Source of the DNA: Bacteroidaceae bacterium
GTDB taxonomy: Bacteria; Bacteroidota; Bacteroidia; Bacteroidales; Bacteroidaceae
Assembly: GCA_017614895.1 (NCBI GenBank)
Contig: JAGAAZ010000083.1
Coordinates: 1 to 35,549, forward strand
Direction of reading: 5' to 3'
Length of the DNA: 35,549 bases
Every line of letters begins with the position of its first letter. Position 1 is the first letter of the stretch. Below, piece after piece: positions 23,974 through 32,143 of the stretch. A program made the translations under genes and the position numbers. The notes under the pieces are model-generated. The model did not search any database and had not been told where the DNA came from. It worked only from the letters and a program-made list of their open reading frames with translations.

Positions 23974-25548
23974 ATGAAAAAGATTCTCATTTATGTTATT
24001 GCATTTGCCTTTTCCCTTTGTGGATGGGCAGAATCCACTGTGGATGTAGAGAAGTATTGGGCACAGTTCCAAGATCTGTATGAAGAGGGGGATCTGGACG
24101 ATGATCACGGAACGCTGACGAAGTATGCCTTCATTGACATTGATGGTGACGGAATCCATGAGGTGTGGTTACGCACAGAAGATGATGAGGATGGCGCCAT
24201 TTTCTGCTTTGATGAGGAGGGTGAGCCTGTGCTGATTATCGCAGAGAGTGAGGGCAAGCGTCCATCCTTCGGAAAGGGTTGGGTGTATAACGGCTATCCT
24301 GCTGGTGGTCCTTCCTATTTCAATCAATATGTCTTGGTGAAAAACAGTCGGGTGGCATTGGAGTTTACCGATTTCCAAGTGGAGGAAAGTCACGAATACT
24401 ATCTTGGTGATACAGAAATCAAAAAATCAGAAGCCAAGAAAATCCAAGCGAACTTCGCGGGTGAAGGCAAGCAACTGAACCCCGAATGGCATCAAAGAGC
24501 AGGGGTTTCTGCCCAGATCAATGATACCCTTGACGAAATCCAATCAGGTTGGGCAAAGAAGACCATCACGGGTGTGAAGAGTGGTAACATCCTGCCTCTA
24601 CTCACCGCCTTCAACCAGACTTGGCCCACAGCTCCAGCTGCTGCCTTGCTGGCACATCCCGTCACCAACGAGGGAGACGAAGATGCTTATTCCATCACAG
24701 TGGATACTCCCAACGGATATGTGTGTTCCCAAGAGTTGGGCGACGATGGTGAGGACATCGAAGCGTGTGTGTGGAAACGCTCCAACGGACACAAGCTCTT
24801 TGCTGTAGTCTATACCCGTTATCATGGGCTCACTCCTCACCCCATCGCACTCTTCTACGACTACGATGCCACCAAGGGAACCCTCACCCCCGAGTTCGAT
24901 GTTCCTCTGGTGCAGTTCTTGCCCTCCTACAGCGACCGCAGCGTAGATTTTGTTCACATCAAATTGCCACAGCAAGGAAAGGATGTGGAGGTCTGGGAGT
25001 ACCTGATGCCCTGGGGCTTATACATCAAGCAGACTTTCAAGTGGAACGGTATGCAACCCATGTGGTCATCCACCACCATCGACAACTACGACCAGATGTG
25101 CCGTCAGTTCGACAGCACTTATCAGCTGGAAGAGAAGGTGAAGTTCGACAAGTATGCGCTCGTCGATTTCGATGAAGACGACAACCCGGAATTGTGGCTC
25201 TCCTCCAACAACAATGATAACCAGGCTATCTTCACCATCAGTCTTGATGGCATTCAGATGGTGGCGTCCACTTACTACAAGACCAACTTCGTCTTCCACG
25301 AGAACAACGTGATTGGTTCAGCAGGCGGTTGCGGAACAGGCTGTTTCAATGCCGAATACGTCAAGCTTGACAACAGCAAGGTGCTCTACCGTTTCCAAGA
25401 CTTTCAGGAGTACGATTACCAGAAAGACAAGATGAACAGCACCTACTCTAAGGACGGCAAGGAACTCTCCAAAGCAGAAGGCGAACGCATCTACAAGTCG
25501 TTTGGCGAAGTGAAGGACATCATTCCTTTGATGCACGAACTGAAATAA
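23974..25548 (+). CDS. Secreted protein with duplicated acidic, calcium-loop-like domain
   Basis: A 524-aa exported protein with signal peptide ending GWAE; family not recognised. Residues about 48-155 and 388-505 are copies of one domain. KYAFIDIDGDGIHEVWL corresponds to KYALVDFDEDDNPELWL. The later matches are VLVKNSRVALEFTDFQ with YVKLDNSKVLYRFQDFQ, then KKSEAKKI with LSKAEGERI. DIDGDGIHE is an EF-hand/dockerin-like calcium loop; the second copy keeps acidic residues but is degenerate. The middle (about 175-370) is a distinct domain. The C-terminal copy has two nearby cysteines (GGCGTGCF). A hairpin terminator follows the gene. Confidence 0.7.
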   Translation: MKKILIYVIAFAFSLCGWAESTVDVEKYWAQFQDLYEEGDLDDDHGTLTKYAFIDIDGDGIHEVWLRTEDDEDGAIFCFDEEGEPVLIIAESEGKRPSFGKGWVYNGYPAGGPSYFNQYVLVKNSRVALEFTDFQVEESHEYYLGDTEIKKSEAKKIQANFAGEGKQLNPEWHQRAGVSAQINDTLDEIQSGWAKKTITGVKSGNILPLLTAFNQTWPTAPAAALLAHPVTNEGDEDAYSITVDTPNGYVCSQELGDDGEDIEACVWKRSNGHKLFAVVYTRYHGLTPHPIALFYDYDATKGTLTPEFDVPLVQFLPSYSDRSVDFVHIKLPQQGKDVEVWEYLMPWGLYIKQTFKWNGMQPMWSSTTIDNYDQMCRQFDSTYQLEEKVKFDKYALVDFDEDDNPELWLSSNNNDNQAIFTISLDGIQMVASTYYKTNFVFHENNVIGSAGGCGTGCFNAEYVKLDNSKVLYRFQDFQEYDYQKDKMNSTYSKDGKELSKAEGERIYKSFGEVKDIIPLMHELK

Positions 25549-25572
25549 TCCCAACGAGACAACACACATAAA

Positions 25573-25604
25573 AAGAGTGCACTGAATTCAATCGGTGCAC
25601 TCTT
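25573..25604. terminator. Bidirectional terminator between convergent operons
   Basis: AAGAGTGCAC (25573-25582) pairs with GTGCACTCTT (25595-25604). Four A precede the stem and CTTCTTG follows it. It lies between the 3' ends of the unknown secreted protein and the beta-helix lipoprotein. Confidence 0.8.
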
Positions 25605-25630
25605 CTTGTATTCTATGAAACAAGTATTGA

Positions 25631-26839
25631 TCAATCGTCTTCCTTAATGGTGGCTTTCACTGTACCACCCTTCTTGGTGTAGCTTCCGCAACGAATGCCG
25701 TTCTTTTTTGTATCACCATCCTTCGACACAGTCAATGTACCAGCCTTCACAGTCAGGTCGCCATCCACTTTCATGCCCCAGCACTTGTGTGGGTCATCTT
25801 TGTCTTCTGGCACCGTACACTTCTTACCCGTTGCTTCAATGGTGATGTTGGTGGTGTTATCATCCTCGCTGATGGTCATGTCGCCATCTGTCTGGATGCC
25901 ACGAGAACCATTGCTGGCAGCTTTGATATTCAGTGTACCACCACTGATGTTCACGTCACCCTCAGCCTTGATGCCCTTCGCATCCTCAGCGTTTGCCAAG
26001 GTGATATTGAGTGTACCACCCTTGATGATGACACCACCTGTGTTTTCTTCCTCTTCCACGATGTTATCATCGTCATCTGTTTTATATTCCACCTGAATGC
26101 CATCATTCACCGTGTTCTTGTCGATAGTCAGTTCGCCACCATTCATCTGGAAGAACTGCCCTACATGGATAGCGTCATTGGCAGCTTTCACAATGTTGAT
26201 CGCCTTCACCGACTTCTTCACCTGCAGATACTCCTTCGAGGCGATGGCATGGTTGCCGTTACCCGTCACGTTCAGTGTACCGTTACCCTCTATCTCAAGG
26301 TGACCCTTCGTGTAGAGGCAAGCCTTCTGCTCACCACCCGCATAGTCAACCAACGTGTTTGTCGTACCATCTTCCATGATGAGATTGATACGCTTTCCAC
26401 ACTGGATGTTGATGGCAGCACCCTTGTTGGAGGTGAGATCCACTCCGTTCAGCATCACTGAGAGTTTGTAGGTGCCCGTGATGGTGAGTGAACCATCCGA
26501 ACTACTGCCTGCGATGGCATAGTAAAGTTCTTTCGTAGTGTTGGTACTGGTCAGTACAACATGGGAACTAGTACCACTCGTGCAGGTCACACCTTCCATC
26601 TCTTCAGGGATGTTCACAGTGGCTGTCGTGCCGCTGTACGTGATGGACACCAGCGAATCATTCACTTCGATGGTGTCAGTCTTGGTCGTGTCAGTTTTTG
26701 TGGTGTCAATGTCCGTTGTATCCGGCTTTTCTGTATTTCCCTGATTGTTATTCGAAGTATCAGGGTCGTCACTGCTACATGCGGAGAAGAAAAAACTTCC
26801 CAGCATCATGGCGCAACAGAAATAAATGAGTTTTTTCAT
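25631..26839 (-). CDS. Lipoprotein with Cthe_2159-like (carbohydrate-binding) beta-helix
   Basis: A 402-aa lipoprotein. The signal peptide ends in a lipobox (FFFSACSS). A linker rich in Asp, Thr and Lys (DTTKTDTTKTDT) follows. The body is a repeated right-handed beta-helix (SLTITGTYKLSVMLNGVDL, KGAAINIQCGKRINLIM, GNGTLNVTGNGNHAIASK, ANDAIHVGQFFQMNGGELTI, NGSRGIQTDGDMTI). This matches the Cthe_2159 family, whose founding member binds acidic polysaccharide (family knowledge). It is the last gene of the operon with DUF2490, DUF4956 and VTC proteins, 23 nt after DUF2490. A surface anion- or calcium-binding role would fit a polyphosphate operon (inference). Confidence 0.8.
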   Translation of the reverse strand: MKKLIYFCCAMMLGSFFFSACSSDDPDTSNNNQGNTEKPDTTDIDTTKTDTTKTDTIEVNDSLVSITYSGTTATVNIPEEMEGVTCTSGTSSHVVLTSTNTTKELYYAIAGSSSDGSLTITGTYKLSVMLNGVDLTSNKGAAINIQCGKRINLIMEDGTTNTLVDYAGGEQKACLYTKGHLEIEGNGTLNVTGNGNHAIASKEYLQVKKSVKAINIVKAANDAIHVGQFFQMNGGELTIDKNTVNDGIQVEYKTDDDDNIVEEEENTGGVIIKGGTLNITLANAEDAKGIKAEGDVNISGGTLNIKAASNGSRGIQTDGDMTISEDDNTTNITIEATGKKCTVPEDKDDPHKCWGMKVDGDLTVKAGTLTVSKDGDTKKNGIRCGSYTKKGGTVKATIKEDD

Positions 26840-26862
26840 TATGAAAGTGTTATAAATGTGAG

Positions 26863-27717
26863 TTAAAATTTGAATCCATATCCTATGCCCAGCAGGTGTC
26901 CGTTGGGGTCTTCATCGTCATTTTCGGTCTGATAGCGGTAGAACACGTCCAGCTTGTGCTGCTTGCCGAGGTTGATGTCCGTACCTGCCGTGAACTTCCA
27001 CTTATTGGCGGTATAGTTCAATCCACAACCATAATCTACAGAAGCGTAAGGATTCACAGGGCAATGACGGATGTTGTACTGAGCCGTCAGCTTTGAGCGC
27101 AGCACAGAACGGTCTTTCTTGTCATAGACCTTTTCGGAAGCCGTTTGGGTCAAGGCTGAGGTGGGGTCATCCTCATCCACTAAGCGATACTTGGTCATCG
27201 GAACGGACACTTTGTTGGAATGGGTGAACTGGAAGGTCTCCTTCAGCGAGAAGTTCCAACGCTTGTTGGGCTTGTAAGCAGACGACAAACTCACGCTCGT
27301 GCGATGACTGTTGCGCCAGTAGCCCTCCTTGTCGTTGTATCCCTTATAAGTGAGAACCGTATTTCCTTCACCATCCAGATTGGCATCATACTTCGTGTTG
27401 ACTTCTGGCAGATTATATCGCCACATGTATTTCCAACCCACCGATGCCTTCACATTCAGTTTCTTTGAAGCACTCTGGAACAGGCGCATATCCAACTCGC
27501 CTCCCACTGTCCAACGCTCTATCTTCCGAGTGTTGTCCTGTGTGCGTGCCTCACTCTCAAGACTGAAGCTCATGCCTGGACGTATCTTCTTCTCAGCACC
27601 AACCGTGAAGTCCATGCCGAAATCGTCACTTTGGGCATGAAGAATTGAAGGATTGAAAAATTGAAGGATTGAAGCAACCAATATGGTAGCCAGCATCCTC
27701 TGGTGTGTAAGTGTCAT
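26863..27717 (-). CDS. DUF2490 outer-membrane beta-barrel protein
   Basis: A 284-aa protein with signal peptide ending ILHAQ. The body alternates as in a small outer-membrane barrel (KIRPGMSFSLESEARTQD, RWNFSLKETFQFTHSNK, KLTAQYNIRHCPVNPYASV, HKLDVFYRYQTEND) and ends in GIGYGFKF with a terminal phenylalanine, as barrel proteins do. I assign DUF2490. The ATG at 27717 follows the DUF4956 stop by one nt (TAAAATG), so the two are coupled; the open frame further upstream overlaps DUF4956. The signal peptide's ILQFFNPSIL is encoded by octamer repeats (27641-27672). Confidence 0.82.
   Translation of the reverse strand: MTLTHQRMLATILVASILQFFNPSILHAQSDDFGMDFTVGAEKKIRPGMSFSLESEARTQDNTRKIERWTVGGELDMRLFQSASKKLNVKASVGWKYMWRYNLPEVNTKYDANLDGEGNTVLTYKGYNDKEGYWRNSHRTSVSLSSAYKPNKRWNFSLKETFQFTHSNKVSVPMTKYRLVDEDDPTSALTQTASEKVYDKKDRSVLRSKLTAQYNIRHCPVNPYASVDYGCGLNYTANKWKFTAGTDINLGKQHKLDVFYRYQTENDDEDPNGHLLGIGYGFKF
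27641..27672. repeat. Octamer array in the DUF2490 signal peptide
   Basis: Plus-strand units AGAATTGA, AGGATTGA, AAAATTGA and AGGATTGA have an exact 8-nt period. They lie inside coding sequence. The words are the same class as those at 1-110 and 9232-9293. Confidence 0.88.
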
Positions 27718-27718
27718 T

Positions 27719-28417
27719 TTATGCATATTCCTTAGGCATTTTCTGCACCGACTCATCCTCCTCGTCTGTGTTGTAGTAGATCTTGATGAGTGCCATATCT
27801 TTCAGGAAGTCGATGGAACCGATAGACACATTGGTGATGTCCAATCCTGTACGTGCCTTCAAGTCCTCAATGAGTTCCTTGCGCATCGAAGGTTTGATGA
27901 GGTCTATCTTGTCATACTTGACGTACTTCGATGAGAGGCTCTTCACCAGCTTGTTTGCTTCGGCAATCCACACACCTAACACGAAGATGATATCTGTCAG
28001 AATCAACTCACCCATGCTCGTCATCAATGGACCAGCAAACTCAGGGTGCTTCGGACTGATGTCAGCAGCCCAAGCCAAACCATTGATGGCAGCCAGAGAG
28101 ATGATGAGGAAGAGGTACGTCATCTCGCGGATTGGCACAGATTCTGTACGATAGCGCATGATACAGAAGATGGCGAACAGACCCATTGCGATACCCGTCT
28201 TGATCTTCGCATCGCCCATCAGGTGAATCAGCATGAAGATGCAGAAACCCACCAGGATGTAGGTGAAGAAGAAATCACGACGACGTGCCTTGGGGAAGTA
28301 AAAGGCACGGGCAATGATGATGGTGAACACTGTGTTGATAATCAGTCGCAGGAACAAGTCAAGGATTCTACACGTATCACTTGACAGCACTGCAAAAAAG
28401 TCGTTAAGAGCATCCAT
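27719..28417 (-). CDS. DUF4956 membrane protein
   Basis: A 232-aa protein with about four membrane helices in the first 145 residues (LFLRLIINTVFTIIIARAFY; FFFTYILVGFCIFMLIHLM; GIAMGLFAIFCIMRYRT; MTYLFLIISLAAINGLAWAA) and a cytoplasmic C-terminal domain (about 165-225). The block GIAMGLFAIFCIMRYRTESV is characteristic of DUF4956. Genes of this family are often next to VTC-type polyphosphate polymerases, as here (33-nt gap). A membrane partner or channel for the polymer is an inference. The DUF2490 ATG follows its stop by one nt. Confidence 0.85.
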   Translation of the reverse strand: MDALNDFFAVLSSDTCRILDLFLRLIINTVFTIIIARAFYFPKARRRDFFFTYILVGFCIFMLIHLMGDAKIKTGIAMGLFAIFCIMRYRTESVPIREMTYLFLIISLAAINGLAWAADISPKHPEFAGPLMTSMGELILTDIIFVLGVWIAEANKLVKSLSSKYVKYDKIDLIKPSMRKELIEDLKARTGLDITNVSIGSIDFLKDMALIKIYYNTDEEDESVQKMPKEYA

Positions 28418-28450
28418 ATAGTTTTTGATTTTAGAATTCTTTATTTAGGT

Positions 28451-29242
28451 TTATAATTCGTGGTCTATAAATCTTCGTCCGTTGATTTTCTCCAGTTTCC
28501 GGAGTTTAGGCTTGAAGTTGTTCTGTTTCAACCCTGGGTCGGTCAGCGCCATACCGATGCAGCACTTCGAGAAACCCGTCGGATGTACGTGGATGTCCCT
28601 CAGCAGGTTGCACACAGGCGAGAACACATTACCGTCCCGTTTCAGTTCGATGATGACCAACTGGTCAGTCCCGTGGTCATTCCCTGTCTCAAAATTGTGG
28701 AAACCGATGTTGAAGTCAATCGTCAGGCGTTCTGTCTTTCCCTTGTTCACCAATGTCACGCGTTCGAACTGGTTCCTCACCACAGCATTCAACTTGTCGA
28801 GGTCAAGTCCCGTCTTGCGTTGCACCAGCTCGTGTGCACCCTCCACCCCTCGGAAATCATCCTGACTCGGCACCTCAATCCTCTTCTTCTTCGTCCGTGC
28901 ATGGTTGTTCTTGTTCTTCACCTCCAAGAATGTCAGATGGCTCGCCACATACGTCCTCACCCTCACCTTCATGCGTCGAGCACGCTTGTTGTGGTGCATG
29001 ATATACATCAGGTGATCATCTGTATCGTAATAAGTGGTCAGGTAAGGGATGATGCGTCGTTCCAATGTCTCCTGCACATAATACTTATCCTGCACCAATC
29101 CAAGCAACTGCACCAGTTGCGCCTTCGACGCCACATATTTGGTGTCGAGGCGGTTCATCAGTTTGATGCCTGTCATTTCTTCCAGTGTGATGGGAGCCAT
29201 CGAATCAAGCAATTCCTTGATGGCACTATCCTCCTTGCCCAT
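28451..29242 (-). CDS. VTC-domain polyphosphate polymerase
   Basis: A 263-aa protein with the VTC catalytic fold of the triphosphate-tunnel superfamily, related to yeast Vtc4, which makes polyphosphate from ATP. Tunnel-lining residues are visible in LMNRLDTKYV, RRMKVRVRTYV, FLEVKNKNN, TIDFNIGFH and VIIELKRDG. There is no signal peptide or membrane helix, so it acts in the cytoplasm, presumably with DUF4956. The start at 29242 is the first ATG after the -7 box at 29305-29298; the frame further upstream crosses the promoter. It is the first gene of the four-gene operon down to 25631. Confidence 0.85.
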   Translation of the reverse strand: MGKEDSAIKELLDSMAPITLEEMTGIKLMNRLDTKYVASKAQLVQLLGLVQDKYYVQETLERRIIPYLTTYYDTDDHLMYIMHHNKRARRMKVRVRTYVASHLTFLEVKNKNNHARTKKKRIEVPSQDDFRGVEGAHELVQRKTGLDLDKLNAVVRNQFERVTLVNKGKTERLTIDFNIGFHNFETGNDHGTDQLVIIELKRDGNVFSPVCNLLRDIHVHPTGFSKCCIGMALTDPGLKQNNFKPKLRKLEKINGRRFIDHEL

Positions 29243-29297
29243 TTCCGATTCAGGTGTTGTTTTTGGTTTGTATGTATGGTCTTGGTCAAAATCGGGG

Positions 29298-29305
29298 CAA
29301 AGGTA
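29298..29305 (-). promoter_or_regulatory. -7 box for the VTC-DUF4956-DUF2490-lipoprotein operon
   Basis: TACCTTTG on the minus strand (29305-29298), followed by CCCC, 55 nt before the ATG at 29242. No -33 TTTG is visible. Confidence 0.6.
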
Positions 29306-29395
29306 GCACAAAAAAATCACACCACCATAACTTTCATCACTTTTTCAATCTATTTAACCTAAATAAAAGAAAATTTAGAAGGATGACCCATCCAA

Positions 29396-29429
29396 CACAA
29401 AAAGGAGGCATCCGATTTTCGGAGCCTCC
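29396..29429 (-). terminator. Terminator after the VirE/DUF3987 cassette
   Basis: GGAGGC (29404-29409) pairs with GCCTCC (29424-29429) and, inside, TCCG (29411-29414) with CGGA (29420-29423). Read on the minus strand it is followed by a T run (from the A-rich 29397-29403). It would stop transcripts of the 29476-33029 genes before the polyphosphate operon. Confidence 0.75.
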
Positions 29430-29433
29430 CCTT

Positions 29434-29516
29434 CTCTTACCTCTTACATCATACATTAGTCATCTCACCTCTTTTCTATTTCTTGCTCTTCTGAAAACTG
29501 TCAACTGTCAACTGAA
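29434..29516. repeat. Two heptamer arrays at the 3' end of the VirE-like gene
   Basis: Array 1 (29434-29475): CTCTTAC twice, ATCATAC, ATTAGTC, ATCTCAC, CTCTTTT, ending exactly at the gene's stop codon. Array 2 (29496-29516): AACTGTC twice, then AACTGAA, inside the last codons (encoding QLTVDSFQ). The unit of array 2 is the same word as in the internal array at 30724-30758. Confidence 0.85.
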
Positions 29517-31692
29517 GAATATAGCCTCTTGATTTCCATTGCGAAATCATCTTCCCAGTCTTTTCCGTTCCCATTCCTTCCTGCCTTCTCACTCGCTTGG
29601 CATCCTCCAGCGTGAAGGTGTCGGGCAGGAGTTCCAGCAGGTTGCGTGGTCCACGCTTGCCCACTCGCTCCTCACTTCGGTTTGCCTTGTCGATGTCCTC
29701 GCCAAAGAACTCCATCTTGCACCACAGATCGTAGTTCAGGCTCCAACGGATGAAGTCCTCGATACTTTTCTCCCATTTCTTGCCGTTCGCCACATAGAGC
29801 ACACAGGCTTTCAACCAGGCGATGACACAGGCACGATGTGAGAGGTTCCAGTAGGTGGCGTTCTGGCTCAATCTGGCAAACTCGGCACATTCCTCCTGCA
29901 ATTTCTTCACCAGCTTCCATGCCTGTGGACAATCAATCAGTCCTCTTGCTGCCACAAGGTTGTCGATGTAGGGTTTCAGTGCCTCGTCGAAGGCTGCGTC
30001 GTACTTGCCGTAGATGGGTTGCTCACCACCAATCTCCTGTTCGGGGATGGTGCAGAAGTTGATGCGGCTGATAGGTCCATCGGTCAGCACCCTGTTGAAG
30101 AACCTCCTGCCCTTGAGCACGGTCGTGCAGGCATTCCAGTTGAAGCGGCACTGGGGTCTTGCTGTCACACTCTGCGTACCCACACGTGTCTGTCCATATT
30201 CTGCCCCTGGGTCGAACGCCAGACACATCAGCTGGAAGTGCTGCTTGCCCGTCTGACCTTTCAGTTGCTCGAACAGATCCAGCTCGTTCAGCTTCACATA
30301 CACGAAGTGCCCTTCTGCCTCGTCCATGCGAGTGACCAGCGCTGGCTTCGTCATGTCAGGGTCAATCATCTGGATGATCAGCCCCTCAGGTCGCGCCATC
30401 TTGTCCTTGTTGGCACCCTTCTTCTGGCAGTCCTTCTTCCATTCTGCCTCCCTGCGCTCGTTCTCCTTGTCCCTGCGTTTGATGTCTGCCATGATGTGCT
30501 CGATGGGCTCATCAATGCAGCCCTTACCTGCACCCGTCTCAGCCATCAGGCAGTTCATCAGAGTGGCTTCGTGTTCCCTGTGGTCGGTGTATTCAAATCG
30601 CACCTCACACAGATGGGTCGCCAAGGCTGGGAACACAGCATGTGCCACAGCAGGCTTATACATCGCAGGTGTCTTCGAGGTGAGCAGTTCAATGAGTTTG
30701 GGCAGACGCTTGGGAATCTGGGGAGTTGACAGTTGATAGTTGACAGTTGACAGTTCATCATCCCTCAGACTTCTTACTTCAGCCCTCTTCTGCGCCTTCG
30801 CATTGATTTCACGCAAGCTGGCATTCATGAAGCCCTTGTCGGTGTCGTACTTTTCATAGAAGTAGTCGATGAGCTTCTGGCAGTCCTCCGTCTGCGAATA
30901 GTTGGGCAATCGCTCTGCCACCACCGCCTGCAACTGCTGACGGCTCATCAGTTTGCCCACACCCACCGACAGCACCGACATCAGGTTCGTGTGCCAATTG
31001 TGCTCGCCCCACACATCCATCGCCTCCACATTCAACCCTGCCTGTTCTGCGCACAGGTCAAAGGCGACAAGAGATGCGTTCGATGCTTTCTCTGAACACG
31101 AAGGTTCTTTATTTTTCGTCTTTTTATCCGTTTTATCTGTTAAATCTGTGTTCGAAATACACTCAGTGGCTTCAAAAATCTCATCATCCAAGTATATCAG
31201 GTCTTCCTCCGTGGTCGTAAAAAACACCCGTGTGATATCCTTCGCCCCCTTATCGAATTCCACTTCAAGCACTTCGCTTGCCCACTTCAAGTTCTCCTCC
31301 TGACTCAGTTCCGGTTTGCGTTTGAACACCAGGTGATAACCCTGTGCCCGTGCGCTCAGTTCCAGCATCAGCAAACCCAGTTCGTCCTTCTTGCTGAGGA
31401 TGCGCTCCTTCACCTGTGGCATCTCCTCAGCAGCGATATGGTCGATGTCCATGCCCACCGTGGTGCTCATTCTCGTGCTCCCTTTCAATGAACCGTCCTC
31501 ATTGGGCAGGCACGAGTAGTTCATCTGCACCAGCTTGCTCTTCTTGCTCTCATCGCCTCCACGAACTGCCTTCAGGTTCGCCTGCTGCTCCTTGCTTCCA
31601 CGTCGAGCCAGATACTGCTCCCGTGTGAGGACGGGGCGCATCATCTTCGCCCCATCCTGATAGTATATTTCATGTACGCTCATAATCTTCAA
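29476..31692 (-). CDS. VirE N-terminal / DUF3987-type primase-helicase-like protein
   Basis: A 738-aa protein typical of Bacteroidetes mobile or phage-like regions. The N-terminal BT4734/VirE-N domain covers about residues 45-180 (STTVGMDIDH; YHLVFKRKPEL). A linker follows, then a DUF3987-like helicase region from about 320. LMAETGAGKGCID near residue 383 looks like a Walker A loop with glycine where Ser/Thr is usual; a Walker B candidate is not clear. Repeats invade the gene in three places: nonamers (31111-31146, LTDKTDKKTKNK), heptamers (30724-30758, ELSTVNYQLST) and the 3' end (29496-29516). The frame stays open throughout. It follows the 117-aa gene by 2 nt. Confidence 0.8.
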   Translation of the reverse strand: MKIMSVHEIYYQDGAKMMRPVLTREQYLARRGSKEQQANLKAVRGGDESKKSKLVQMNYSCLPNEDGSLKGSTRMSTTVGMDIDHIAAEEMPQVKERILSKKDELGLLMLELSARAQGYHLVFKRKPELSQEENLKWASEVLEVEFDKGAKDITRVFFTTTEEDLIYLDDEIFEATECISNTDLTDKTDKKTKNKEPSCSEKASNASLVAFDLCAEQAGLNVEAMDVWGEHNWHTNLMSVLSVGVGKLMSRQQLQAVVAERLPNYSQTEDCQKLIDYFYEKYDTDKGFMNASLREINAKAQKRAEVRSLRDDELSTVNYQLSTPQIPKRLPKLIELLTSKTPAMYKPAVAHAVFPALATHLCEVRFEYTDHREHEATLMNCLMAETGAGKGCIDEPIEHIMADIKRRDKENERREAEWKKDCQKKGANKDKMARPEGLIIQMIDPDMTKPALVTRMDEAEGHFVYVKLNELDLFEQLKGQTGKQHFQLMCLAFDPGAEYGQTRVGTQSVTARPQCRFNWNACTTVLKGRRFFNRVLTDGPISRINFCTIPEQEIGGEQPIYGKYDAAFDEALKPYIDNLVAARGLIDCPQAWKLVKKLQEECAEFARLSQNATYWNLSHRACVIAWLKACVLYVANGKKWEKSIEDFIRWSLNYDLWCKMEFFGEDIDKANRSEERVGKRGPRNLLELLPDTFTLEDAKRVRRQEGMGTEKTGKMISQWKSRGYILQLTVDSFQKSKK
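30724..30758. repeat. Heptamer array inside the VirE/DUF3987 gene
   Basis: Plus-strand units AGTTGAC, AGTTGAT, AGTTGAC, AGTTGAC, AGTTCAT with exact 7-nt period. On the minus strand it reads GTCAACT words and encodes ELSTVNYQLST at about residues 314-324, between the VirE-N and DUF3987 parts. Confidence 0.9.
31111..31146. repeat. Nonamer array inside the VirE/DUF3987 gene
   Basis: Minus-strand units GATTTAACA, GATAAAACG, GATAAAAAG and ACGAAAAAT with 9-nt period. They encode the charged linker TDLTDKTDKKTKN near residues 183-194. Confidence 0.7.
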
Positions 31693-31694
31693 TT

Positions 31695-32048
31695 TTAAAT
31701 TCTCTTCTCCCTCCCCTCAACAGGGGAGTCGGAGGGGTCTTCAACTTCCATCATGGCGATTTTCGCCAGTCTATTCTCATGGTCGAGTGCCTGCAGCTTC
31801 TCCGAGGGGAACATGTCGATGGGCAGGCTGGTGAATCGTTTCACCCTCAAGCACGATCGCTTCACCCATCCGTACGGTGTCTTGCACACCAGCACATCCT
31901 TCGGATGCTTTCCACTCTTCCTGTTGTATGCCTTGAATGTCAAAGCACCTGTGTTGTTGTCCACATAGAGGACACCTTCAATTCTCTTGCCCGTCACCAG
32001 CTGCTCCAGCAACTCGAGGGCGTTCATGATATAAATGTACTTCTTCAT
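31695..32048 (-). CDS. Hypothetical protein in the VirE cassette
   Basis: A 117-aa protein; family not recognised. The core GVLYVDNNTGALTFKAYNRK and GWVKRSCLRVKRFTSLPIDM looks like a small beta-rich nucleic-acid-associated or structural domain, basic in the middle. The ATG at 32048 starts MKKYIYIMNALELLEQL; the ATG at 32027 is an equally good start. The last 14 residues (EDPSDSPVEGREKRI region) are encoded by a GC-rich palindromic element (31706-31740), so the natural C-terminus may have been replaced. It ends 2 nt before the VirE-like gene, which suggests coupling. Confidence 0.55.
   Translation of the reverse strand: MKKYIYIMNALELLEQLVTGKRIEGVLYVDNNTGALTFKAYNRKSGKHPKDVLVCKTPYGWVKRSCLRVKRFTSLPIDMFPSEKLQALDHENRLAKIAMMEVEDPSDSPVEGREKRI
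31706..31740. repeat. GC-rich palindromic element at the 3' end of the 117-aa gene
   Basis: CTCCCCT (31711-31717) pairs with AGGGGAG (31722-31728) over a CAAC loop, flanked by CTCC (31707-31710) and GGAG (31731-31734). On the minus strand it shares GACTCCC, a short loop and GGGGAGGG with the element at 6762-6815. Confidence 0.55.
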
Positions 32049-32143
32049 AATTTTGGATTGTTTTTAGCGAGTGAAGCTTCTGAAATCCGATGGCCATCTT
32101 TAATCACGTGAAGACCTCATCGCTCCAACCCAAATTGATTATT

